Source: an uncultured Armatimonadota bacterium | GTDB lineage: Bacteria > Armatimonadota > Fimbriimonadia > Fimbriimonadales > Fimbriimonadaceae | Length of the DNA stretch: 41,078 bases | Assembly (NCBI GenBank): GCA_937862825.1 | Contig: CALMEF010000110.1 | Location: 1 to 41,078 of the forward strand | Direction of reading: 5' to 3' | Shown: piece after piece, positions 15,980-22,414 of the stretch | Layout of the letters: each line of letters begins with the position of its first letter | Numbering within the stretch: position 1 is the stretch's first letter | The notes under the pieces: model-generated | What the model was told of the DNA's origin: nothing | What the model saw: the letters and a program-made list of their open reading frames with translations, nothing else | Database searches by the model: none | Made by a program: the position numbers and the translations under genes

Positions 15980-16846
15980 CTACCAGGTTACTTCGCCGAA
16001 CTGCGAGTAGTCCAAGGTGTCGTAGAGTTGCGCCCGCGTCCGCATCTTGTCCATCCACCCCGCCTGGGTTCCAGTCGCCAGCAACTCGGCATAGAACTCC
16101 TCCACAGATTTGAGCATCACACGGAGGGCAGTAACGGGGAAGATGACCATCTGATAGCCAAGTTCATCAAACTGCGAAGCCGAAATCAACGGGGTCTTCC
16201 CGAACTCGGTCATGTTGGCAAGCAGTGGACCCGGTACTTCGGCCCGGAACTGAGCAAACTCCTCGATCGAAAGCAGGCCCTCAGGGAAAATGGCGTCAGC
16301 ACCTGCCTCCACATAGCGATTTGCGCGCCGAATGGCTCCTTCCATTCCCTCGTTACTCCTCGAATCCGTTCGCGCGATCAACACAAACGAAGGGTCACGC
16401 TTGACACTGACTCCGGCCCGAATCCGAGACACCATCTGCTCACAGGAAATAATCGCCTTGCCGTCCAGGTGACCGCACCGCTTAGGCGAGACTTGGTCTT
16501 CCAAGTGGATGCCAGCAAGGCCGGCTCGCTCCATTTCAATCACGGTCCGTACGACGTTCCACTCTTCACCAAATCCTGTATCAGCGTCGCAGATCATGGG
16601 AACTGGGGCAACTTGGCACGCTCGGGATGCCACTCCTGCAATCTCGTCGAGGCTGATGAGGGCGATGTCCGGCATGCCCAAAAGATTGTTCGTGATCGCA
16701 CCGCCGCTCAGATAAACCGCCTTTGCTCCTTGCTTGTAGGCGGCCAAGGCCGAAAGCGGGCTGAAGGCGCCGGGCATGGAGACGATGCCGTTTTCCCATT
16801 GGTCACGTAGCAACTTGCCCGGGCTTTGGAGCGGTGGATGGATCAT
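15980..16846 (-). CDS. prpB: Isocitrate lyase/PEP mutase superfamily enzyme, 2-methylisocitrate lyase-like
   Basis: The 288-residue protein has the (beta/alpha)8 barrel signatures of PrpB: YLSGGAITNNLLGMPD, ICDADTGFGE with the magnesium-binding aspartates, and LEDQVSPKRCGH with the catalytic Cys124 in KRCGH. PrpB cleaves 2-methylisocitrate to pyruvate and succinate in propionate breakdown. prpC and prpD are not in this window, and the gene is instead followed by a DgcA/DgcN-like pair, so the physiological substrate could differ. TATAAT ends only 6 nt before the ATG and no Shine-Dalgarno is present, suggesting a leaderless mRNA. It heads a four-gene minus-strand operon. Confidence 0.85.
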   Translation of the reverse strand: MIHPPLQSPGKLLRDQWENGIVSMPGAFSPLSALAAYKQGAKAVYLSGGAITNNLLGMPDIALISLDEIAGVASRACQVAPVPMICDADTGFGEEWNVVRTVIEMERAGLAGIHLEDQVSPKRCGHLDGKAIISCEQMVSRIRAGVSVKRDPSFVLIARTDSRSNEGMEGAIRRANRYVEAGADAIFPEGLLSIEEFAQFRAEVPGPLLANMTEFGKTPLISASQFDELGYQMVIFPVTALRVMLKSVEEFYAELLATGTQAGWMDKMRTRAQLYDTLDYSQFGEVTW

Positions 16847-16852
16847 AGGGAG

Positions 16853-16858
16853 ATTATA
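16853..16858 (-). promoter_or_regulatory. Putative -10 box of the prpB operon (TATAAT), leaderless
   Basis: A consensus TATAAT on the minus strand ends 6 nt before the prpB ATG. The divergent TAGAAT of the riboswitch transcript is only 15 nt away, so the two promoters are back to back. Confidence 0.5.
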
Positions 16859-16873
16859 GCGGCGAACCCGGAG

Positions 16874-16879
16874 TAGAAT
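16874..16879 (+). promoter_or_regulatory. Putative -10 box of the TPP riboswitch transcript (TAGAAT)
   Basis: TAGAAT lies 22 nt before the 5' strand of the riboswitch P1 stem, placing a transcription start near 16886. The same hexamer precedes tRNA-His at a promoter-like distance. Confidence 0.4.
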
Positions 16880-16901
16880 CTAACTAGAGCAATCGAGTTG
16901 C

Positions 16902-16994
16902 CCGCAGGGGGAGCCGCAAAGAGCGGCTGAGAGTTCTACGTGACGTAGATGACCCTAGGAACCTGATCCGGTTAGTACCGGCGTAGGAATGCGG
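16902..16994 (+). promoter_or_regulatory. TPP (thiamine pyrophosphate) riboswitch aptamer
   Basis: All hallmark TPP aptamer blocks are present in order. P1 is CCGCA (16902-16906) paired with TGCGG (16990-16994). GGGGGAGCC is followed by GGCTGAGAG, the conserved CUGAGA box. A P3 hairpin TCTACG-TGA-CGTAGA follows. GACCCT then precedes GAACCTGATC, and the P4/P5 arm has CGG-TTAGTA-CCG followed by GCGTAGG. The aptamer senses thiamine pyrophosphate and normally controls thiamine synthesis or transport genes. Here the only gene downstream on the same strand is a prepilin-like protein, 66 nt beyond P1. A small hairpin CCTGG-AGC-CCAGG (17000-17012) lies between them; no U-tract terminator is apparent, so a translational mode is possible. 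Confidence 0.93.
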
Positions 16995-17060
16995 AAGCGC
17001 CTGGAGCCCAGGATGCCTTCGCAGAAACGTGATGGCACCCGCTGGCTCACAGGACATAAC

Positions 17061-17831
17061 ATGCAAAGAAAACGAATCGGGTTCACGCTCATTGAACTTC
17101 TCGTCGTCATCGCGATCATCGCCATTTTGGCGGCGATCCTCTTTCCAGTTTTTGCTCAGGCCAAAGAGGCGGCCAAGAAGACCGCTTGCGTTTCCAACAG
17201 TCGCCAGATTGGCATGGCCGTGAATATGTACGTCCAAGACGCTGATGGGACGATGCCGATCTTCTATGCTTACAACAGTCAGCCTGCCGCTGGACAGCCG
17301 GGGCACAAGGGAGTTGAAGTCCTGTTGCTGCCCTACTGCAAGAACAAGGAAGTCTTCAAAAGTCCCCTCGACGCAGGCGGGCCGTACACGAGCATAGACG
17401 TGCCCGGCGCAGACACTTATTGGAAGGCCTATGGCAGTTCCTACCGCTTCACACAGTGTATGTACACGGTCGCGGCAGGAGAGTCATCCTCAAACAACAC
17501 CCCTTATGACTTCTCGCGTGTGGTGAATGAGTCGAGTATCGAGTACTCAGCCGAAACGCGGATCATGCGTCTTGAGATGTTTCCATTCTTTAGTCGGACC
17601 GTTGATACTGGTTGCGCTCGATATGGCTACGACTGTGACGGGCCATACAACTACTACAAGAAGTGGGGCTCGACGGGAGGCAGCATGATCTTCGCTGATG
17701 GACACGCCAAGCACATTTCGAACGCTGGCCAGTTTGACGACACGAGGATCAACCCAATCGGGAACAAGTCTGGAGAAGCAACGACGGATCCCAACGCGTG
17801 GTCGGGGACTTGGTATTCACTTTGTGACTAG
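17061..17831 (+). CDS. Type IV prepilin-like protein downstream of TPP riboswitch
   Basis: The product is 256 residues with a short basic leader (MQRKRIG) cleaved before [20 protein letters not shown]. That helix is the methylated N-terminus of type IV pilins and type II secretion pseudopilins. The C-terminal domain has [12 protein letters not shown], close to the H-X9-DG processing-associated motif but without the histidine. Such proteins are multiplied in Armatimonadota and Planctomycetes and exposed at the cell surface. The ATG at 17061 has AGGA six bases upstream. In-frame ATGs at 16989 (inside riboswitch P1) and 17013 would give 24- and 16-residue extensions ahead of the leader and are disfavoured, though they could couple translation to aptamer folding. 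Confidence 0.85.
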   Translation: MQRKRIGFTLIELLVVIAIIAILAAILFPVFAQAKEAAKKTACVSNSRQIGMAVNMYVQDADGTMPIFYAYNSQPAAGQPGHKGVEVLLLPYCKNKEVFKSPLDAGGPYTSIDVPGADTYWKAYGSSYRFTQCMYTVAAGESSSNNTPYDFSRVVNESSIEYSAETRIMRLEMFPFFSRTVDTGCARYGYDCDGPYNYYKKWGSTGGSMIFADGHAKHISNAGQFDDTRINPIGNKSGEATTDPNAWSGTWYSLCD

Positions 17832-18070
17832 ATCAAAACAGCCCCCCGCCACGGTGATGGGGCGAGGGGCCGGGTTCGACTTTGGTTTTCGAGGTGGTGG
17901 CGAAAACGCTCCACTCGCCGCCTGGGCTGCGCTGTGAACGCTCTTCCTCGCGCCTCGCCAATGGTAGACGCCACCATACTTGTTTGTGGAGCGTGAAGAT
18001 TTCTGTGTGGTTTCTCTAGGTTTTCACGAGGCGAGAGGGCGTTTAGGTTCAAATTTCGCTCAATCGTCTG
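17832..18070. other. Intergenic region with GC-rich hairpin
   Basis: No gene is supported here. Just after the prepilin stop, GCCCC..GCC at about 17841-17851 can pair with GGGGCGAGGGGC at about 17864-17875, giving a nine-pair stem with one mismatch. No T-run follows, so it is at best a weak terminator. The rest is unremarkable and leads into the 21-bp repeat array. Confidence 0.35.
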
Positions 18071-18301
18071 CAAACTTGTGACGCGCGATTACAAACTTGT
18101 CACGCGCGATTACAAACTTCTGTCGCGCGATTGCAAACTTCTCACACGCGATTACAAACTTCTGTCGCGCGATTGCAAACTTCTGACGCGCGATTGCAAA
18201 CTTCTGTCGCGCGATTGCAAACTTCTGACGCGCGATTGCAAACTTCTCTCACGCGATTGCAAACTTGTGACGCGCGATTGCACTTTTCTCACACAAAATT
18301 G
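18071..18301. repeat. 21-bp tandem repeat array, 11 units
   Basis: Eleven head-to-tail 21-bp units start CAAACTT and end GCGATTG or GCGATTA. Units 3 and 5-8 alternate between an ...CTGTCGCGCGATTG and an ...CTGACGCGCGATTG form, a 42-bp higher-order period. Unit 4 (CTCACACGCG), units 9-10 and the AT-rich unit 11 are diverged. There are no unique spacers, so it is not CRISPR. Because 21 is divisible by three, several frames stay open and spell heptad repeats. None has a ribosome-binding site, and continuing them would run antisense through a prepilin gene, so I treat the array as non-coding. It lies between two convergent prepilin genes. Confidence 0.9.
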
Positions 18302-18390
18302 CAGACGCGCGAGGGAAATGTGCAGACAACTCGGAGAAACACGCGCTTTTCTCCCGTTTGCGTGCAAACAAACAGTAGACGAGTGGCGAC
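18302..18390. other. Degenerate edge of the 21-bp repeat array
   Basis: Fragments such as GCAGACGCGCGAG, ACACGCGC and GTGCAAACAAAC echo the 21-bp unit but periodicity is lost. No other feature is seen before the prepilin stop at 18391. Confidence 0.4.
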
Positions 18391-19065
18391 TTACAGGTCC
18401 ACCCGCCAGGCTCGCTGCAACTCGTCGTAGTTCAGTGACTTGGCGTGCAAGTCGCCGAAAAGGACGTTATAGCGATACTCACGGATCTTTTCCAGATAGG
18501 TCGCGATGTTATCGGTTTCACGTAAGGCGCTCTTTGTGCCGTGCCAATGCCCCGCACCATCCATCAGGACGTTAACATCCGACGGCAACTGAAAGCTCGA
18601 ACTTGTGAAGAAGCGGAACGCAATCTCGGTCCGGAAGAAGTAACTGGAACCGTAAACGGACTGCAATGTCGGGGAAGTGCGCAGCGGAATCGGGAAACTG
18701 TTGTCCAAGACGTACGTTCCGGTGTCGGCAGGGCAGAGGAACAGCGGCTTGTTTTTACAATAGGGCTGTAGGGCCTCATGAAGCATTGGCATGTAGGGGA
18801 TTCGCGCCTGCCACTCGGGTTGGCCGTTCCAGATTTCGGGAGCAAACTTGTCCGCTGCATCGACTGCGTGGGGGAATACATCGTCATGATCGGTCATGTA
18901 CAATCCGATCGCCATACCGACTTGGCGTAAGTTGGCCATACACGCGGTTTTCTTTGCCGAGGCTTTTGCTCGGGCGAAGACGGGGAAAATGATAGCGGCA
19001 AGGATGGCGATGATGGCAATAACCACCAACAACTCCACCATCGTGAATGCCCGCCTCAGACGCAT
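18391..19065 (-). CDS. Type IV prepilin-like protein
   Basis: The product is 224 residues. The leader MRLRRA precedes [20 protein letters not shown], the pilin N-terminal helix, followed by FPVFARAKASAKKTACMANLRQ, typical of this multiplied family. The C-terminal domain has YNVLFGDLHAKSLN, a variant of the terminal DG-H motif (GD-L-H instead of DGH). A TATCCT box on the minus strand (19073-19078) ends 7 nt before the ATG with no Shine-Dalgarno, so the mRNA may be leaderless. It converges on the 21-bp repeat array and is divergent from the HNH-like gene. No pilus assembly gene is nearby. Confidence 0.85.
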   Translation of the reverse strand: MRLRRAFTMVELLVVIAIIAILAAIIFPVFARAKASAKKTACMANLRQVGMAIGLYMTDHDDVFPHAVDAADKFAPEIWNGQPEWQARIPYMPMLHEALQPYCKNKPLFLCPADTGTYVLDNSFPIPLRTSPTLQSVYGSSYFFRTEIAFRFFTSSSFQLPSDVNVLMDGAGHWHGTKSALRETDNIATYLEKIREYRYNVLFGDLHAKSLNYDELQRAWRVDL

Positions 19066-19072
19066 ATACGCT

Positions 19073-19078
19073 AGGATA
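19073..19078 (-). promoter_or_regulatory. Putative -10 box of prepilin gene (TATCCT), leaderless
   Basis: On the minus strand TATCCT ends 7 nt before the ATG at 19065. It is the same hexamer as ahead of cysS and tRNA-Leu. Confidence 0.4.
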
Positions 19079-19107
19079 CGACAAGACGAGCATGATTGGT
19101 GTCACCA

Positions 19108-19686
19108 ATGTTGACCTTGGTCGAGTTGATTGAGCGCTTTCTTGCGGATGAGCCGCGGCCCGTCGCTTCTGTACATTACGCTCTGAACCAATGTCCGAAC
19201 TGTGGGACACCGTGTGACAGCACGAAATCCCCGTATTGCGGCAATCAGTGCCGTGAGGAATCTGCTTTTGTTCGCCAGTTTCGCCGCGCTTTAGCAAGTG
19301 GACCCCTCGATGAGGAGCGCAAGGAGTCTATGGGGCAGGAACTGTGGCACGTGTTGGGAGGAGGCTTCCCCGAGCGATTGAAGCAAGTCCCGCCTCGGGT
19401 GAGGCAGCAAGTTCTAGGGCGTCATGAAGGTCGGTGCGAACAGTGCGAGCAACCTGCCTCGGAAATCGACCACATTCGAACTGCGTGCAACCGTCCGATC
19501 AACTTGATGCCAGTGTGCGTGGAGTGCCGAAAGACGGTGGAGTTGTCTGAGGGCGCATTGGCGACGTTTGTTGGCTCTTGGGGAAGGCTGCGAGACCGGG
19601 CCTTCGCGTTAGAGGCCGTTTTGCAATGCGATGACCCAGGTCTTTGGGATTGGCGCGAGTTCTTGAATCGTCGGAAGGCTGGTTAG
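19108..19686 (+). CDS. HNH-endonuclease-like zinc-binding protein
   Basis: The 192-residue product has two cysteine clusters. The first (CPNCGTPC, then YCGNQCREE, residues about 30-60) looks like a zinc ribbon. The second is HNH-like: GRHEGRCEQCEQPASEIDHI, then NRPINLMPVCVECRK, with the Asp-His pair, the central Asn and the Cys pairs of the HNH treble-clef. HNH folds cut DNA or, when degenerate, only bind nucleic acid; catalysis is not proven. The ATG at 19108 is used; an upstream in-frame TTG at 19096 is possible. Neither has a clear Shine-Dalgarno. It shares a TTAG stop overlap with the convergent gene. Confidence 0.65.
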   Translation: MLTLVELIERFLADEPRPVASVHYALNQCPNCGTPCDSTKSPYCGNQCREESAFVRQFRRALASGPLDEERKESMGQELWHVLGGGFPERLKQVPPRVRQQVLGRHEGRCEQCEQPASEIDHIRTACNRPINLMPVCVECRKTVELSEGALATFVGSWGRLRDRAFALEAVLQCDDPGLWDWREFLNRRKAG

Positions 19687-20192
19687 GCCGAAATCATATA
19701 CACGATGTCAGTTTCCACATTGGTCGGAAACACTCTAAGCATATGCCATGAAACGGTTCGGGTTGGAAGGCTCGGAAGTATCTCTGAAGCAAACTGCTCC
19801 GAATAGAAGTGTACGAATAGGCTCGCCGACTTTGAAAATGTCAAGACTTCCCCCATGAATCGGAGGACCTCATCACATATTCCGGGTTCAAAGGAGTTAC
19901 TGCTTTGCTTCATATCAGCCAAAGCCCGGTTAATTTTCGATTCGCTCCAGCCTTGCTGTCGACAGCGTTCCACGTACTTGTCAGCTTCTTCCTCCGTTGG
20001 CCCAAAACGTCTTCGTCGGACGAGCGAACAGGAGCACCCTCCTGTGGTCAAGGTAAATGGTGCATATCCGCTTGCAAGAACTCGATTGGTACCGAAGTTC
20101 CGTGAGGGACTGATTGCAAACCCGGTGCCCATGCTTGTACGAACCCTTTCAGCATGTATTTCGGGGACACCAAAAGTGATCAGGTAGCACAT
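19683..20192 (-). CDS. Unknown protein coupled to the ApgM-like gene
   Basis: The 169-residue protein is not recognised. Notable parts are MCYLITFGVPEIHAERV, a GGCSCSL cysteine pair, and a basic segment SLVRRRRFGPTEEEADKYVE followed by helical CRQQGWSESKINRALADM. There is no signal peptide. Its ATG directly follows the TAA of the ApgM-like gene with no gap, and GAGG lies upstream, so the two are probably translationally coupled. Its own stop overlaps the HNH-like gene stop by 4 nt. It may be a cytoplasmic protein with a bound metal or redox cysteines, but nothing firm can be said. Confidence 0.6.
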   Translation of the reverse strand: MCYLITFGVPEIHAERVRTSMGTGFAISPSRNFGTNRVLASGYAPFTLTTGGCSCSLVRRRRFGPTEEEADKYVERCRQQGWSESKINRALADMKQSSNSFEPGICDEVLRFMGEVLTFSKSASLFVHFYSEQFASEILPSLPTRTVSWHMLRVFPTNVETDIVYMISA

Positions 20193-21236
20193 TTAGAGCC
20201 TCAGTGCCTCAAGGATCGGAGTGGCTGGCCCGGGCTCCTCTAGAAGGCGTTCATCGAATATACCGCCGCTACCTTCCACGAGTGGGTCATATGCGAATCT
20301 AAGCCCTTCGCCACCAACCACGGGCAGAGCAACGATGTCGAAGCAAACCCTTGCCCGGACCAGGCCATTCACGTAGTTGCTCGCTTGCTTGAGTATCCAA
20401 ATCGCTTCTTCCGTCATGCCTGCTCCGGCTATTTTGGGAAGGATGGCGGGCGCAGCGACTACCCTCGGCGCACGGTTGCGACCGTCTTCGATGGCGCTCG
20501 CAGGGAAGGTGAGCCCCTTTGCTGAGTTCAGACGCCGTTGGCTGAATCCGCAGAGATAGGAGAGGCCGAGGAGATCTACGACATCGGTTACGACAAGGAC
20601 GGGATAACCAAGCCGCACTTGAAGGTTCGGAACGACTGGTCGAAAGCCATGGCTGTGCGGCCAGAGCACATTGATTGGTGGCAGTCCTTCGTCACTTCGC
20701 TTCCGGTTGAACTCAGCGTCTTGGAGAAGGTTCACCGAATCTTCGATGTAACGCGTTAGCAAAGTGTCGCCCTCTCCTGTTGGCAGGGCATCACGGAAGG
20801 TATGTTCCGATAGTCGGGCGGGAGGCGTGGTCCGAAGGTCAATTGAACCGTTTTCCCAGACAAGCGCGCCCATGCCGGGGAAGTCGGGGAGCGCGGTGAT
20901 TGTCCGTGAGTTCAGTCGTCTCGCGACCTGCTCCAACTCTGGGATCAATCCGAAACCTGGGATTGAAAGTTGGTCGTGAACCAGCGAAAGTGCATCCAGT
21001 GCGAAGTGGACGGATTGCTCCGGCGGATCTTGCTTCATCGCTGCAACCCTCAGGGGCCCCTCTGCCACTTCAGTTCGAAGGAATAGGTTGGACCAATGGC
21101 CATTCCAGGTCACCCTTTCCACATGCCCTATGGAGCCGAGTTCAGATAAGCCGCTGGCACCGAGCCACGAACGATCATCAACGGGGCGAACAGCCCCGGC
21201 CAAAATCAGGATCAAACGATTGCGAAGGATGCTCAA
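20193..21236 (-). CDS. Degenerate ApgM-like (archaeal-type) phosphoglycerate mutase homologue
   Basis: With a TTG start at 21236 the product is 347 residues. The C-terminal half resembles cofactor-independent phosphoglycerate mutases of the ApgM type (alkaline phosphatase superfamily): LLTRYIEDSVNLLQ, FNRKRSDEGLPPINVLW, then VPNLQVRLGYPVLVVTDVVDLLGL. This matches the family's ER..G.PPAN / P.F.ERFGL / SAVDLIKG blocks. The N-terminus reads LILILAGAVRP where ApgM has a metal-binding (L/V)DG.GD motif, and no phospho-acceptor serine context is evident, so the enzyme may be inactive or changed in function. The frame stays open to 21512, but that extension is antisense to a prepilin and is rejected. 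The unknown 169-residue gene follows directly. Confidence 0.55.
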   Translation of the reverse strand: MSILRNRLILILAGAVRPVDDRSWLGASGLSELGSIGHVERVTWNGHWSNLFLRTEVAEGPLRVAAMKQDPPEQSVHFALDALSLVHDQLSIPGFGLIPELEQVARRLNSRTITALPDFPGMGALVWENGSIDLRTTPPARLSEHTFRDALPTGEGDTLLTRYIEDSVNLLQDAEFNRKRSDEGLPPINVLWPHSHGFRPVVPNLQVRLGYPVLVVTDVVDLLGLSYLCGFSQRRLNSAKGLTFPASAIEDGRNRAPRVVAAPAILPKIAGAGMTEEAIWILKQASNYVNGLVRARVCFDIVALPVVGGEGLRFAYDPLVEGSGGIFDERLLEEPGPATPILEALRL

Positions 21237-21372
21237 AGTTTTACCGGGACGCGCGAAAAGAAGACGATTTTTTGACAGTTTACGAAAAAAATTGCACCGT
21301 TTCGACCGTTTCTGGGCTATTGTATAGGTAGATGGGCATGACTTGCCCCCCGCCTTGGGAGTGACTTTTACA

Positions 21373-22323
21373 TTGAGAAATTCTAGGAAGAGCGCATTTA
21401 CGCTCATTGAACTCTTGGTGGTTATCGCGATTATCGCGATTCTTGCCGCCATCCTTTTCCCTGTCTTCGCACAGGCCAAAGAGGCCGCGAAGAAGACCCA
21501 GTGCATCAGCAATCAGAAGCAAATCATTCTGAGCACCCTCATGTACGTGGGCGACAATGACTCGCAATATCCGTTCGGAATCAACGGCGAGCGAGCGTCA
21601 AACACCGTATATTTCGTTCACGATTTGACTGCTCCGTATCGAAAGAATGCTGACATCCTCGGGTGCCCAAGTTATCGTGGGTCCGCCAAGGGCCAAGATT
21701 ACACCGGTCCGGATTGGCGCACGAACAACTTTGGTGAGAGCCTTTTCCGCTGGATTCGAACCCGATGTTCGACTTGTAAGCCTGCCGGTACGTTCCGATA
21801 CAACGCTTTCACGTTTAACCTTGGTCTGTTTGGTCTGGTAACCACCAACGCTCCTGCTGGTCTCGTTTCACGAAACTACCAGCCGATGGGAGAGTCAGGC
21901 GTTCCACTACCGGCAGATACCATTGCCTACACGGACGGCTACTTCCCGCGAAACTACAACCTGACCGAATCAACGGGTGGATGGATTGATTATTGGTTCA
22001 AGTGGGAGATTTGGCCCCGTCACAACGAGGGCATGGTCTTTGCCTTTGCTGACGGTCACTCCAAGTTCTACCGATATAACGGTCTGCCGAAGGGTGGACG
22101 TATTCCTACCACTTGTACGAACTACACGGAGACTGCTGGTCGTCCGAACTACTACGACTGGGTGATCCGAGTACCTGCGACGAAACTGCGATCGTGCGGT
22201 ATTGACAAGTATCCGAATCGCGAGCGCGATTTCGAGTGCGTTGGCCATCCTGGCACGAGTCCAAACTTTGGGGACATGCATGGCGTTCCTGAGACTTGCG
22301 TCGGCGACGTCAACAATCTCTAA
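21373..22323 (+). CDS. Type IV prepilin-like H-X9-DG protein
   Basis: The 316-residue product has leader MRNSRKSA followed by [20 protein letters not shown], then [20 protein letters not shown]. It carries the full processing-associated motif: His in RHNEG, nine residues, then DG in FADGHSKFY. The body has several cysteines (RTRCSTCKP) that may form disulfides outside the cell. The TTG start at 21373 gives a conventional basic leader and has GGGAG 11 nt upstream. In-frame TTG 21343 and GTG 21361 are alternatives. A short open frame (21332-21364) with three consecutive prolines lies just upstream. A strong intrinsic terminator follows at 22337-22374, so it is monocistronic. Confidence 0.85.
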   Translation: MRNSRKSAFTLIELLVVIAIIAILAAILFPVFAQAKEAAKKTQCISNQKQIILSTLMYVGDNDSQYPFGINGERASNTVYFVHDLTAPYRKNADILGCPSYRGSAKGQDYTGPDWRTNNFGESLFRWIRTRCSTCKPAGTFRYNAFTFNLGLFGLVTTNAPAGLVSRNYQPMGESGVPLPADTIAYTDGYFPRNYNLTESTGGWIDYWFKWEIWPRHNEGMVFAFADGHSKFYRYNGLPKGGRIPTTCTNYTETAGRPNYYDWVIRVPATKLRSCGIDKYPNRERDFECVGHPGTSPNFGDMHGVPETCVGDVNNL

Positions 22324-22336
22324 GGCCGTCGTATCC

Positions 22337-22374
22337 AAAACCCCTTGGCCAACTTGGTCAAGGGGTTTTCTTTT
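22337..22374 (+). terminator. Rho-independent terminator after the prepilin gene
   Basis: AAAACCCCTTG pairs with CAAGGGGTTTT (11 bp) around a short inner stem-loop, followed by CTTTT. It ends transcription of the prepilin and isolates pstB. The A-tract on the other side means it could also work on the minus strand. Confidence 0.9.
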
Positions 22375-22398
22375 CACCGTTTGTTAACCAAGATGGTC

Positions 22399-22404
22399 TA
22401 CAAT
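22399..22404 (+). promoter_or_regulatory. Putative -10 box of pstB (TACAAT)
   Basis: TACAAT ends 10 nt before the pstB ATG. An AGGA lies between, so the gene could be read either with a minimal leader or leaderless. No Pho-box-like tandem repeat could be recognised. Confidence 0.35.
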
Positions 22405-22414
22405 AGGACTCTTT

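Noticed and set aside
15969-16058. Longer start for the epimerase
   Set aside because: The 30 extra residues overlap the PrpB-like coding sequence and lie ahead of the conserved enolase N-terminal strand.
16028-16810. Long open frame on the plus strand opposite prpB
   Set aside because: It is antisense to a strongly conserved enzyme gene and contains no recognisable domain, so it is a shadow frame.
18071-18301. CRISPR array
   Set aside because: The 21-bp units are directly adjacent with no unique spacers, and no cas gene is present.
18078-18575. Heptad-repeat protein encoded by the repeat array
   Set aside because: The open frames arise from a 21-bp period lacking stops in several frames on both strands. 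There is no ribosome-binding site and the frame would run antisense into a well-supported prepilin gene.
21237-21512. N-terminal extension of the ApgM-like protein
   Set aside because: The extra 92 codons are antisense to the conserved prepilin N-terminus and show no protein-like features; the conserved region begins after the TTG at 21236.
22376-22414. Pho box upstream of pstB
   Set aside because: TTGTTAACC resembles fragments of known Pho boxes, but no second repeat with correct 11-nt spacing is visible.
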